Shown: positions 9,884 through 20,820 of the stretch, piece by piece
Layout of the letters: each line of letters starts with the position of its first letter
Numbering within the stretch: position 1 is the stretch's first letter
NCBI GenBank assembly: GCA_036873135.1
Contig: JAPTYO010000018.1
Span: 8,051,503-8,115,502, forward strand
Reading direction: 5' to 3'
Source: Clarkia xantiana subsp. parviflora
Lineage: Eukaryota; Streptophyta; Magnoliopsida; Myrtales; Onagraceae
Length of the DNA: 64,000 nt
Translations under genes and position numbers: made by a program
Notes under the pieces: model-generated
What the model was told of the DNA's origin: nothing
Databases searched by the model: none
What the model saw: the letters and a program-made list of their open reading frames with translations, nothing else

Positions 9884-10096
9884 AGGTATTTTCCATTGAT
9901 CCCGAGTTTCCTTTTGAGAAGCTGTCTGACATTAATATATTTGCTATGGAGCGTGTTCAACTTTTAAAGTTGGAGGCGGCTGGAATTGGAGGAGACGAAG
10001 GTTCCTCGAGTGCTGTAGAGGTGCTCGGGAGGAGGACTCTGCTTCCGATAGGGATGGAACCGGTGTTGAGGGTGATGCTGATTTTGTGGAATCCTC
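9884..10096 (+). pseudogene. Antisense-gene fragment of Tat2 (C-terminal part)
   Basis: An open plus-strand stretch reads IDPEFPFEKLSDINIF and ERVQLLKLEAAGI, then shifts frame near 10025 into an acidic, Ser-rich tail (REEDSASDRDG). It is interrupted at 10096 by copia A and would continue at 23561. The Tat1 antisense gene has a resembling IDPQFPAHDLGDF in the same relative place. The likeness is short, so assignment rests on position as well as sequence. Function is unknown. Confidence 0.5.
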
Positions 10097-10600
10097 TGTT
10101 GTCATTTGGTGAATGGGCATAATCCCAACATCCTAAGTGCTAAATGGGTAATGTCACATTAGGAATTTTAGGCTAGGCCTAAATCCCACTTGACATGAGA
10201 GGCTCAAAATTGGGCCTCCCCTTTAATCACTAGTGGCCGGCCGAAACATAGGGATTAATTCCCTTGGTGGGTTTTAACCCATCACCTCTTATAAATAGAG
10301 AGTGTTAGAGATTTCTTTAGGGCTAATCACTTTCTCCCTTTGTGTTGAGACTAAAGAAATCCCTCTCCCTATTAACCAAGGAGGTTCGACCGAAACGCCT
10401 ACATCACAAGGAGGTGCCGAAATTGAGTGATCAATTATTTACCCCGGAGATCCATCTCAGAGACCAGTTGAAAAGAGGCTTTGCTGTGGAGACCATTCAT
10501 CGTAGATTGCTCATTCACAAGAGTTCCTACAGGATCCGTCCGGCAGATCGTGAACTCCCCGTCACGTTCCTCAGACTACGAAAATCTTAATTGGTAAAAC
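10097..10600 (+). repeat. Copia A 5' LTR (3' boundary uncertain)
   Basis: It starts TGTTGTCATTTGGTGAATGG and follows the 3' LTR closely until about 10600 (AATCTTAATTGGTA), after which the two copies diverge and no initiator-Met primer site is visible. A TATA-like CTTATAAATAG lies at 10288-10298. The last part of the LTR and the primer site seem replaced or deleted. Confidence 0.75.
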
Positions 10601-10711
10601 TTTATGTTCACGGTCTTCTGTCTCATAGATATCCGATGTAAGAAATTCTTTTTCAAAATGTTTTAAATTGTCTCCCTGATTGTCGCACGATTATGAATGT
10701 GTTAGTTTCAA
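10601..10711 (+). other. Leader of copia A, no recognised site
   Basis: This short stretch lies between the recognisable LTR and the gag ATG at 10712. No TGGTATCAGAGC-like primer site was found. Confidence 0.5.
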
Positions 10712-11561
10712 ATGGCACTGATGGATTCATCATGTGCCATTGATCTTTTGAATGAGGCAAACTTTGACTCGTGGTGCAAACGCATTAATGTACTGCTTCA
10801 TGATAAGGGTCTGATTGACCACATTCGGAAGACAATGAGCTGTCCAGATGTAGGCTTGACTATATGACTAGCATATACCCGCTTTAAGTGGGAGCAGGAT
10901 GACAAGAGAGCTAAGGAAATTTTGCTATTAGAAATGTCTTCGGACATTAAAGATGAGTATATGGATGTCTCGGTTGCAAAGGACATCTGGGATGCATTGT
11001 TCCTGAAATATGGAAACAACATTGCAGTTCATCTGCACCCACTTATACCTTCTTTGGATGAAATTTTAAAGATCGATAACACTGGTGTACTTGAAAAGGT
11101 ATATAAACTCCTCAACATGATCAAACTTATTGAAGATGAGGGTCAAATGGCTGAATGGGACAAAATTCAGGTCATAATCGGGATTCTCCCGAAGTCCTTG
11201 AGGGCAACTAGGACTCTACTGACCGTCAGTATTTCCTTGCTGGATCTTGCACCTGTCCTAAAATAAATTGAGATGGAAGAAACTCGATTAACAATGGTGA
11301 CGAGAGAATCGAAACTGCCAAGACCACATGTTGGACAGAAAAGGAAGTGGAGGAACAAGGGTAAGAAACAACAGGTTGATGATCGGAAAAATTCAACTTA
11401 GTCTAAACTAGGCAATCTCCAGGTAAAATTAGATATAGTTTGCAGAGACTCTAGTTCTCGCCGTATAGGTGACGGAGCGAGTTCCAGCAAATCGCATGCC
11501 AAGGTATGCGACATTGGATATGTTATGGAAGCTTTAGTTTCCTCATTTGTCATGTTAACTA
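10712..11561 (+). pseudogene. Copia A gag
   Basis: From ATG 10712 the frame reads DSSCAIDLLNEANFDSWCKR and later KDIWDALFLKYGN and GQMAEWDKIQVIIGILPKSL, the pattern of copia gag (UBN2-like). In-frame stops occur near 10865 (TGA) and 11264 (TAA), and others follow past 11398. A basic stretch GQKRKWRNKGKKQQ comes near the end. No zinc knuckle is left before the sequence changes abruptly into the Tat1 LTR at 11562. Confidence 0.75.
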
Positions 11562-12096
11562 ATCTCCCATAGGAGGGATCGGGTGGCCTCACCCGACCTC
11601 TCCTAGGAGGGGTCGGAGGCCTTAGGGGTCGAATTTTCCGTCCGACCACAAGGATCCCGACATCCATTTTACCCGACTCATACTTAGACTTTTTCACCCA
11701 CCTCTCCGTGTCTTTAAAGGTTTTAATCTCGCTGTTATGTGTTAATAAAGTACGTTTATGGATTAACGGTGTCATTAAGCCACTTTAATCCCCCCATAGC
11801 CTATATATACTTCGCAAGTTCTATTCATTTGGACAAGTTTACATCTTTGCACGTTTAGCTCTGTCATCTATTTAGTATTTTCTCTCTCTAGAACTCGAAC
11901 TCATTTAGGCATCGGAGAGGGTTCACTGAGCACCACCCCCCCCTCTCTGTGCTCAGTACTTGCCCTTATGCAGGTCTACAAGGAGCGGAACTAAGGATAA
12001 GAGAATCAAGCTAAGCGGATCAAGGAAAAGAGCGAAATACCCGAAAGATGTGTCACTCGGATCAGAAACTACCAATACGAGGTACACGTCTTAACA
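11562..12096 (+). repeat. Tat1 5' LTR, 5' truncated
   Basis: It aligns with 21171-21706 of the 3' LTR and ends TTAACA. About 350 bp present at the start of the 3' LTR, including most of its 34-bp repeats, are absent here. TATA-like CTATATATAC is at 11811-11820 and a CT-rich tract follows near 11880. Confidence 0.85.
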
Positions 12097-12098
12097 CT

Positions 12099-12115
12099 TG
12101 GCGCCGTCTGTGGGT
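12099..12115 (+). promoter_or_regulatory. Tat1 primer-binding site, tRNA-Asp-like
   Basis: TGGCGCCGTCTGTGGG begins two bases after the LTR end, identical to the G1 site. The first nine bases match the complement of tRNA-Asp. Confidence 0.75.
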
Positions 12116-12148
12116 TTCGAATAGAAAAGCCTGGCAATCACACGATCT

Positions 12149-13110
12149 ATGACTAACAGCCTGCCATCAAGAGACGACCGTCCACCGAGGGACGGTAGGC
12201 AACCAAACAATCAGAGAAGACAGCCCGTACCCCCCGGCAAGACAACCCACTCCTCAGGGGCAACCTGTACCCCCTGCACATCAAGCAACACCCCAAGCTC
12301 CACAAGTAAACAATCAAGAGGGACCATCAAGCCCAGCTGGGGACGCGTCCTACACTGCCTCGACTCCTATAAGTCGGCGACCACAGGAGCAGGGGGCACG
12401 ACAGGGGGTACCGTCTCAAGGATACCAATATACGGCACCCCCGCAGGGGTACCTCTATGAAGCGCGTCCTCAAGAGTATCCTTACGGCATGCCAACACAA
12501 GGAAACAATAACCGGGCTCACACCACTAACACGAGACCTGTGCATTCGCAGGGAGCACCATTAGTGACCCCAGGATTCATGAACGCACTAGATGAGCTTT
12601 TGGCATATAGAGAGGCTGTGAGAAACAGGCGGGAAAGACAGTATGCGCAAGCGTAGCAACACCCGCGGGCGTATGAATACCCACAAGAAGAGCAGTATCA
12701 GCAGGAAGAGCAGTTCCCAGAAGAAGAACAACACACACACCCTCCAACCGGGCAGTGTTAAAGTCAAGGCAGAAACGAGCAAGTACCACCTCCGAGGGAT
12801 ATGCAGCATTTCGTCCCTCCAATGCAACCTCAAGCACCCCAAGGGGCTGGACATACACCCCATTGAGGGACAACGCACAGCCTCAGCACCAAGGAGGCAA
12901 TAGTTCCAGCATCCAACCCCACAGGGATACCCACGTTACACGTACAGTCCTTATCATCACGGACATGGAGTCCCTGCGAGCCCGTTGATAAGCTATGAGG
13001 GACCTCAAAGGAACTATAGCCCATCACCAGTGATGCTAACTCAGGAAGACATAGAGGCAATGATTGCGAAGAAGATGAATGAATCCAAAACGAATGGATT
13101 GCACTGACTG
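12149..13110 (+). pseudogene. Tat1 gag N-terminal region
   Basis: The ATG at 12149 opens MTNSLPSRDD, 34 bases after the primer site. The protein is Pro/Gln-rich and low in complexity; the Pro/Gln character jumps between frames (before 12290, before 12650 and again later), so several indels and stops are present. A phrase FMNALDELLAYREAVRN near 12580 resembles the N-terminal helix region of gag. It leads into the gag core at 13158. Confidence 0.65.
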
Positions 13111-13157
13111 AGTGATAACACGAATCACCTCTTCACAAGGGAGCTGGAGAACAAAAA

Positions 13158-13805
13158 GTGCCTGATGCGTTGCACTTGATAAAGATAGAAACGTATAACG
13201 GTAAGACTGACCCCTTAGAGCACATCCAACAACATGAGGCCACCCTCTTGGGTAGGACAACGGATGACCGCTACAAGGCGCTATTGTTCCCAAATACGTT
13301 ATCAGGGGTAGCATCGCACTGGTTCTTCATCCTACCAACTGAAAGCATCCATTCATGGGCACAACTGAAAGCTAAGTTCCTCCAAAGGTACTTGGGAGAA
13401 AGGAAGCTACTCAAGGGAACAAGTTTGCTTGAGGATGTGAAGCAAGAGCATGAGGAGACGCTAGCAAACTATTACACTAGGTTCAACCAGAACCTGGCTG
13501 ATATACAAGGGGACATAACTGAGGGTGAGATAATAAGGGCTTTCATAAGAAACCTTGGACGCTTTGGATCAACCTTGGCAGAAAAAATGGCTAAAAAACC
13601 CGCCGGCACACTGGAGGAGCTCGCAGCGAGGGTAAAAACCCATATTGATCTGGAAAGGCACAGAATGAGCAAGAGGGCAAAGATTCAGGCGACCAAGGAA
13701 GAAAACGCAAAGCCAAACATAGGAAACCAGCTCAGGTCCCCCAGCCCATTAGACAACAAGACTGGCGTCCGCACCAACCATGAAACCATACAGGTAAGCA
13801 GCTAA
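13158..13805 (+). pseudogene. Tat1 gag core
   Basis: The 215-codon frame has the gag core pattern: YNGKTDPLEHIQQHEA, VASHWFFILP, FLQRYLGERKLLK, ETLANYYTRFNQNLADI, GEIIRAFIRNLG and TLEELAARVKTHIDLER. The frame itself is intact. The annotated start is only the first ATG in frame; the real gag begins upstream. It is followed by the knuckle and protease frame at 13841. Confidence 0.85.
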
Positions 13806-13840
13806 GAGCAAGGGATATCAATGTCATCAAGTTCATACTG

Positions 13841-14800
13841 TTGAATGCAACCCCGGTAGTTGTATTAAGAGAAATGAGGAACTTAAAGATATGGACACCC
13901 CCAGCAAGGTGGAGAGCCCAAATGGTTGGGATTGAAAAGGAAAAATGGTGTGATAACCACGAAGCACATGGCCATGACACAAACGAATACTTCGGTCTAA
14001 AGTTGAGCATAAACAATGCACTGCAAAGGGGAGAATTGAAGCAATTCGTGGATCACTGGGGCAGCAGTGCACCCGCAAGGCCAATGCAAAAGGACAAAGG
14101 AAAGGAGAAGGTTGATTACAATCCCTTATCCACCAAAAGGGGAACGATCAACATAATACACGGTGGAATCGGGGCGGGCGGATCAGCAGCAAATGGAAGA
14201 GAGGTGTATGCCTCTAGGATAGATGCAACAACAAAGAGGCGAAAGAGGCCAAGGGAGGAAAAGGAAATGGTAATTGAATTCTTTGAGAAGGACAAGAGCC
14301 ATATCGTCTTCCCACATGAAGATGCCCTAGTGATAACCATGGACATTGACAACTTTGATGTGAAAAGAATACTCGTTGATGGAGGAAGCTCGGCAGATAT
14401 ACTGCAAATGCGCGTGCTTGAAGAGATAGGGAAAACCAAGGCAGATATCAAACCGGTGAACCTTCCTCTAGTCGGATTCTCAGGGCCGACAAGTTACCCT
14501 ATAGGCATGATAACTTTACCAGTAACACTGGGACAAGGGTGGACACAGCTGAGAATTAACGTGAACTTTTTGGTAGTGGAAAACTTAGGAGCTTACAACG
14601 GGATCCTAGGGAGAACCACAATAAACCCATATGAGATTGTACCCTCAACAGTCCACCGGAAATTGAAGTACATCACTGAGAAAAGAATAGGAGAAGTTCT
14701 GGGTGATCAACGCACCGCAAGGCAATGTTACGTCAATTCCATGAGATGTAGGACACATCAATCAGACACGGTAGCAATGGTGATGATAGGGGGCAGATAG
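13841..14800 (+). pseudogene. Tat1 zinc knuckle and protease
   Basis: CDNHEAHGHDTNEY is the CX2HX4HX4C knuckle with its last Cys changed to Tyr. RGTINIIHGGIGAGG and EVYASRI link to the protease, whose active-site loop is ILVDGGSSADIL and second block NGILGRTTIN. The frame is open for 319 codons. It ends in RTHQSDTVAMV, a tail shared with Tat2 (QQSHHIAMV). In an autonomous Tat element RT would follow; here a second gag-like region follows. Confidence 0.85.
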
Positions 14801-14884
14801 AGAAAGAGCTCTCAAAAAGAAGAGAAAAAACAGCTAAGGCAAGGAAAGAAAAGGATAGGAGTCACACTCCGCCTAAGCAAGCAG

Positions 14885-15240
14885 ATGTTGGGAAGTTTGG
14901 CCAAGAGAACAGGAAGTGGAAAAATTGTAAGGGTAACAAGCATACCATGGCAACTAGATAATGAAAATGGTAGGAGAGTGAAAAGATCAATTGAAAGAGG
15001 CTTCAGGTACATAGAATACGTGAAACAAATTCCACGGGAACCCATTGCAAGTTACTTCGAAAGGTTCGTGGAATACGGGGCCAACATGGAGGTGACAAGA
15101 GGGAAGGCTGTAAAAGCTTTCCTTAGAAACATGCATCCAACCTCTTTCGAGATCTTTGGAGGTCATTATGAGGTAGTGATGACAAGCACGATGCGCGAAC
15201 TTAAATAAAAGTTGGACAAGGCATTCGAGAAAGAAAGACG
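14885..15240 (+). pseudogene. Tat1 second gag-like domain
   Basis: The frame reads EPIASYFERFVEYGANM, KAVKAFLRNMHPTSFEIFGG and TMRELK, then a TAA at 15206-15208 and, past it in phase, KLDKAFEKE. The spacing and residues parallel the core of gag (ETLANYYTRF ... IIRAFIRNLG ... TLEELAARVKTHIDLE), so I read it as a second, diverged copy of the gag C-terminal domain, placed after the protease. Tat2 has the same piece (25010-24740). Its function is unknown. Confidence 0.6.
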
Positions 15241-15317
15241 AGTATGGTGAAGCATCCGATGAGGAAGAGGCCCACACACAAGGAGGGGGTGTAAATTTCA
15301 ACTTTACACCTCTCAAG

Positions 15318-15545
15318 GTGAAAATTGAAGAACTTTTCAAGAAACACCTGAGCAAGGAGCTGCCAGAATGCATGGAGGAAGCTAAGGCATTCCTGGGAAA
15401 AGACACAAGAGGATGGTGTGAATACCATGGAACGTGGGGGCATAAGACAAATGATTGCATGGTGTTGAAAATAGAGATTGAAGAGAGGATCTACAAGGGA
15501 GGACTAAAAGAATACATAGAACCAGTGCCATCCACCACCAACTAA
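15318..15545 (+). pseudogene. Tat1 second zinc knuckle
   Basis: CEYHGTWGHKTNDC is a complete CX2HX4HX4C knuckle followed by MVLKIEIEERIYKGGLKEYI, the same arrangement that follows the first knuckle (GLKLSINNALQRGELKQFV). Unlike the first, all four ligands are intact. The frame stops at TAA 15543-15545. It would give the element a second RNA-binding module downstream of the protease. Confidence 0.7.
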
Positions 15546-15837
15546 GGAAATCACACCAGCAGAACACCATATCCTTGGTTTTATCTTCTATATAATGCAT
15601 GTTTAGTTTTCTAAAACAACTCTTGAGGCGGAAAACTCACGAAGTTTCTCAAACTCTTCAACTATCTTTTGTTTCCTCAAAGGATGTCCTGGACCACCCA
15701 TGACACCCCTCCTGTATATAAGGCATGAATGCTTTCAATGAAGTAGAAGTTTATCAAAATATTTCCTAAGTATGAGATAACAATATCTCCACAAGCTCCT
15801 TACTTAGATATGACAAACAAGTGCATGACACTTTCTG
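15546..15837 (+). other. Untranslated stretch before the tandem array
   Basis: No frame or site recognised. The stretch lies between the second knuckle stop and the array. Confidence 0.5.
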
Positions 15838-16390
15838 CGCCCTCCGAGAGCCTATCTCGTGAAAAATTCTGTACCCTCTGAGAGCCTATCTCGTGAAAAA
15901 TTTAGGTCCCTCCGAGAGCCTATCTCGTGAAAAATTCCGTGCCCTCAGAGAGCCTATCTCGTGAAAAATTCTATGCCCTCCGAGAGCTTATCTCGTGAAA
16001 AATTTTGTGCCCTCAGAGAGCCTATCTCGCGAACTAATTATGTGCCCTCCGAGAGCTTATCTCGTGAAAAATTATGTACCCTCCGAGAGCCTATCTCGTG
16101 AAAAATTATGTGCCCTTCGAGAGCCTATCTCGCGAAAAATTCAGTGCCCTCCGAGAGCCTATCTCGCAAACTAATTTTGTGCCCTCCGAGAGCCTATCTC
16201 GCGAACTAATTATGTGCCCTCCGAGAGCCTATCTCGCGAACTAATTCTGTACCCTCCGAGAGCCTATCTCGCGAACTAATTTCGTGCCTTCCGAGAGCCT
16301 ATCTCGCGAACTAATTTCGCGCCTTCCGAGAGCCTATCTCGCGAACACATTCTATGCCCTCCGAGAGCCTATCTCGTGAATATTTTTTGA
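15838..16390. repeat. 34-35-bp tandem array, about 16 copies
   Basis: Each unit carries CCCTCCGAGAGCCTATCTCG followed by TGAAAAATT or CGAACTAATT and a variable few bases. CGAGA-GCCTA-TCTCG is an inverted repeat with 5-bp arms. The two endings form two monomer types, the TGAAAAATT type mostly to the left and the CGAACTAATT type to the right. It lies directly downstream of the second gag-knuckle of Tat1. Tandem arrays in the 3' region are known from Tat/Ogre elements. Confidence 0.92.
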
Positions 16391-16873
16391 CTCCAACAAC
16401 ATACCTTGAAAAACTTTACTTTTTAAAGTAAGGATACATGATATGAGAAACACGCAAGTTTGTTCATGATGATATTATGGTATCCCGGCGCAAGAGGAAG
16501 CTAAAGACACATCAATGAAGTTAAATGCAAACACAAGAAAGGAATATGCAAAGAAGCAACCACAAAAGGCTACCACAGGCAAGTAACAAGTTATCCTACA
16601 ATCCATACCACAAGCCAAGGCAAACATCATAAAGAAAGTAGACAAAACCAAATCTAGTAGCAACTCCAAAAAGTGCTAAGTAAGAGGCCTTCAAAATATA
16701 CTCAACCCAACACAGGGAGAAACCACTCAACCCATCAAGGGGAGGAAAAGCAAAGGAATATGTACAAGGATAGAGATGTCAGATAATCAACTGGACGCCA
16801 CTTGGGAGTCCTCATGGTCCTGATGCTTAGAAGAAGAACCACTGATGGAACTCGAAGAAGATGAAGAGGAACC
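16391..16873. other. Untranslated stretch between array and antisense gene
   Basis: No supported frame. It may hold the 3' untranslated end and polyadenylation region of the antisense gene on the minus strand; a Ser-rich extension (codons of Ser repeated near 16835-16870) follows the inferred stop. Confidence 0.45.
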
Positions 16874-19213
16874 TCAATCAACAACATCGATAGGAGTAGT
16901 ATCCTCCTGCACAGGTGCATCAGGCACGTTCTTAGCAAAAACAGCCTGCCCCCTAAGGACCAAAGTCACCCAAGTCATGAGCTGGAAACTGAGGATCAAT
17001 CCAGAATATCTGACCCGTCAGATACTCTCCAAACTGGTTCATCTCCTTGGTGCACCGAACCAGGAAATCAGCAGCATAGGCAAGAGAAGACTTATACTCA
17101 GCCACTGCAGTAACTCACTCCTCCTTGCGACATTTCTTCTCAATATTCTTCAACTCCGCGGGATGGAGTGAAGAATCAACATCAGCCTGTCGGCGCAAAT
17201 CCGCAACAATAGTCTCAAGTAAGGCAACCTGATCCTGAAGTTCCTGCATCTTCAAATCAGAAAGGCGAGTTTTCTCCACGGCACTACTAAGCTCAGCCTT
17301 CAAGGATACTTGTTTATCCTCAAGTACCTTGTTCTCTTCAGATAGCTCAAGGGCAACAGACGAGAGATTAACCATGTCATACATGCCCTAAGATGAACAA
17401 ATGTCAAGTAGCATAGCAAACAATTACTCAGAATGGAAGATAAAAGAAAAAGATCACTTACCGGGGCATATCGAGACAGAACCCCTTGAACAAAACGCCT
17501 AGTTTCCTTAGGAGATTTGAGAAGAGAAAGGCGATCTCCAGGAGCAACAGCACTCCGTAAGACACGAACACCAACCTTAGTAATGTGCAAGGAAGAATGT
17601 CTGTCGAAATGATACTCATTTAATCTAGCAAAAGGAGTCCACTCAGCTCCAACGATATCCTCGTTAGTCAAACGAGACAAGTCCTTGCGACTAAAAGCAG
17701 GGAGCCGGACTGTATCAATAAGATAGAAAATGAACACAAGCAACAAGTGACAAAATATCTACTAGTTATAAAGTAGAAACAAACTTGAGACTCGCTCCCT
17801 CGGCTGGGGGGCAAGGGATGGAGAAGACGCATCAGCACCTATGGTCACCCCACCACCATCGGCAGGCCGCTTCCCTTTGTCAAGCAAAGAGGGCGCCTCC
17901 TCGACCACTATCTCCTTATCACGAGAAGGTGTCGACAAACGAAAATTCAAAGAATAGTCTCTCGCAGTCTTTTTCTTCTTGACAGCAGAGGGACCGACCT
18001 CAGAGTCAGGCTTCCGTGCCTTAGACTTTGATTGGCTCGAACTTCTGCTCACAGGAACGACGTGCTCGGTCAACGACGAGTGCCCTGATAACACAAAGAA
18101 AACAACATGAGAACGGTTACAAATATATAGTAAACGAAAAAGAAGAGAAGGAAGACTATACTGGAAGTCTCCGCGGCCCTCCCAGACTTAGAAGATTTCT
18201 TGGGAGCAGAGCTAGAGGGCCCCTTCCTCTTGCTCAACTCAATGGGCTCCGCCTGCACATTATAGGTTTTTCCGTGAAACCAACTTACAAAGGAAAAACA
18301 AAAGATGAATAAAAACAAGAAGACTAAGTGATATACCAAACCCTCGGAGGGAGGGGTCAAGCGAATCCCCGCCTCATACAGATCTGTCTCGGTCACCACA
18401 GACACAGGACAATAAGACTTGGTATGATGGCTTTGATAAATAACCTTCATGGTCTTTATGTCTGAGGAAGAGAACTCCCCAAAGGATGCCCAACCATCCG
18501 ACCAATTCTCATGAAGAACCGACCAAGTCACATAGCGATAGGTGATGAAAAAATAATACTTAGACCAATGACTCGACGAATTATCAAGAGGAGCCACAAA
18601 GCGAAGGTCGCTGTTCCACTCAACCTCACCCAACCCGAAATCCTCAAATCGGGTGTCCTTAAGAAGAGGATAACGAGTCACCAAGCTCGCGAAACCGATC
18701 TTCTTCTGATATTGGAAGCGATAAAAACACTGAAATAGAACCAAGGTGTACTTCCAGGAGTACCACTGACGTAATACTCAAAATCTACCCAGCACGGATA
18801 GCACTAGGGGCAAGGTTCACGGGAGAAATTCTGAAAAACCGGCAAAGTTTGATGAGATCGTCACAATAGGGGAAGCGTAACCTGTATCGAATATGGGAGG
18901 TGTAAACTACAACCTTCCCCTCCGGGGGCACTGTCACGGCCTCTCTAATGTTCTTCAGAGATGGAAGGAAGGGGTATAAGGGTTCATCTAAGGGACTAAC
19001 GTCACCTAACTCAACATGCTCGTTATAGTCACTCTGACCCAAATGGTTCCCCGACAATGGCGCAAGACCTAACTCAAAAGTAGTAGGAAATTCCAAACTT
19101 GAGATAGACTCATACCAATATTCAAACTCAGTATCTGACTCAGAATCTGAATCTGAGCTAACATCAGGAAAGAAAGTAACGCAGCGAATGGAGGGGATGG
19201 AAAACTTACTCAT
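16874..19213 (-). pseudogene. Tat1 antisense multi-exon gene, Transposase_28-like protein with coiled coil
   Basis: From ATG 19213 an acidic N-terminus leads to VVVYTSHIRYRLRF and FRISPVNLAPSAIR, the pattern of the plant putative gypsy-type transposon domain (Pfam Transposase_28; from memory). A TAG near 18785 and a frameshift break it; the frame resumes below 18744 with YQKKIGFASLVTRY. Four GT-AG introns then keep the reading phase: 18336-18253, 18161-18085, 17784-17710 and 17461-17388 (84, 77, 75 and 74 bp). The middle has a basic Lys/Ser-rich stretch. The last exon is a coiled coil (LSEENKVLEDKQVSLKAEL). A TGA near 17115 and a frameshift near 16965 precede the likely end at 16874. Antisense extra frames are known in Tat elements; the role is unknown. 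Confidence 0.7.
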
Positions 19214-19749
19214 CCTGCGGAGAATGTAGCGTCGTTGCAAAGTCTGAGTTGTGGGGCACCACCACGAGTATAATACCTGCCATATCAAGCTAAGTATCAG
19301 AACAAGGGGCAATTTCTCGGTAAGCTCGGAAATAGTCCAAAGTCAACATATCGACAACTATACCGTACGATCAATGAGCAACAATCAAGACTCGAGGATA
19401 CCCAATAACCACAACGGCTACGTACGAGCAATTTTACGACAACAAAATCGGGCAATTTCACTCGGGCAAAAGACCATTTCCCGAGAAAAGGACGATTATA
19501 CCCCTACACAACACTCGACATACGAGTAATCCTGCGACGTCAAAATCAAGCAAGGAAAATCCTACAGGCAAAAAATTATTTCCAAACAAACGACTATCTA
19601 CTCAATACGACAATCACAACTCAAGCATTCGGGAAATCATCACAAATCAAGCATAGGCAATCCAAATACGAGCAAATGATATGTTCACGGAAAGTGAAAA
19701 GATCGAACCTTAGGAAATCCCGAACTGATTTGAAAAATGGGTTCGGAAT
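19214..19749. other. Upstream region of the antisense gene, no coding sequence seen
   Basis: Relative to the antisense gene this is 5' flank or leader. The stretch 19500-19690 is A/C-rich and of low complexity on the plus strand. No promoter motif can be named with confidence. Confidence 0.4.
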
Positions 19750-20145
19750 TCAGGTCCCGCCCTCGCTAGACGAAAGGGCCCGCAGTCGCCGGAGACCCCC
19801 TCATGCCTTGTCGGAATTACCCCTGGCCCACTCCGCCTCTGGCAATCGAAGCAGCACCGGAGTTCGCCGCCGTCTTCGGTCCGTCGCCCTCCTTTGCTTT
19901 GTCGGGCCCCGTCATGGATCAGAATCCACCGCCTCAGCCACCGAGAGCCCTGCCGTGAAAGGAATCGAGGTGCAGCGCCCCGACCGGAGAAGCCTCGACC
20001 TCTCGTCTCCGCTGCCCTGGCCGGCCTCTATCGCCGCAGCTGGTCGCACCGCCCACCCCGGCTGAAGAGCTCGTCGCGCCGTCGGGCCAGAAAACACCCC
20101 CACTCCCCCCGCCGTGAAGAGCTGCGTCGGCAACCACCATAAAAT
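19750..20145. other. GC-rich island inside Tat1
   Basis: Base composition changes sharply to GC-rich with many CG dinucleotides and overlapping open frames on both strands, none with a recognised domain. It sits upstream of the antisense gene, so it could be a CpG-rich promoter or first exon of that gene, or a captured genomic piece. Confidence 0.5.
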
Positions 20146-20806
20146 TTAGGGCTTGAAGTTTTACTTGGTCCCCAAGAATGTGAAGTAAGGAGAAAAAGAT
20201 GATGGAGGCTATAAGTGAGGTAATCTTATTCCTTTACCTTATAATTAAAAGGAGGTAGGGTTTTTTTAGGGAGACACAATCACCACCATCCATTTAAATT
20301 AAAGGAGATCCAAGGGTTAGATAGAAAATCATCATCTTCACCCCTTTTTGACTATCGTTAGGAACATTACTATCCAAGTTAACCCCCCCATGGACATATA
20401 TCTCATTTTTCCCGTACTTAGAAATTTTTTAGACCCGGCCTAAATATTTTTCCACGGATAGAATTCACCCCTCATGGATACGTATTGATTATGACAACCG
20501 AAAACCGGATTGCATTAGTTCATATTCATGATCACGTTGAATCCTCGTGCATGTACATATTTTTTTAAAATAAATGCATAAAAGAAAAGATCGGATTTTT
20601 ATATCCCCATTTGCCGGACACGTGTATAGACGCGTCCCCATTTGCTCTAACATTTTTTTTCCCTCTATTTTGAGAAATGGAGGATAAGGCCCGGAAAAGG
20701 CGACCATAGACAAGGAAAGGACTCGTCAAGAGGTAACAACACGGTTTCAAACTGTGCCTGTCATCCCATCGTAAAATAGAGTCAATCAAGGGTTAAGCCA
20801 TTGGTT
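20146..20806. other. Non-coding stretch before the Tat1 3' LTR
   Basis: Nothing recognised apart from homopolymer runs. Part of the 3' untranslated region of Tat1. Confidence 0.45.
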
Positions 20807-20820
20807 GACTCGGGGGCACG

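Noticed and set aside
15838..16390. CRISPR-like array of 34-35-bp units
   Set aside because: Units follow each other without unique spacers, the organism is a plant, and the array belongs to a Tat element.
19676..20142. Overlapping open frames of 68-129 codons on both strands
   Set aside because: They arise from GC-rich composition; none shows a domain, and codon bias does not favour any one frame.
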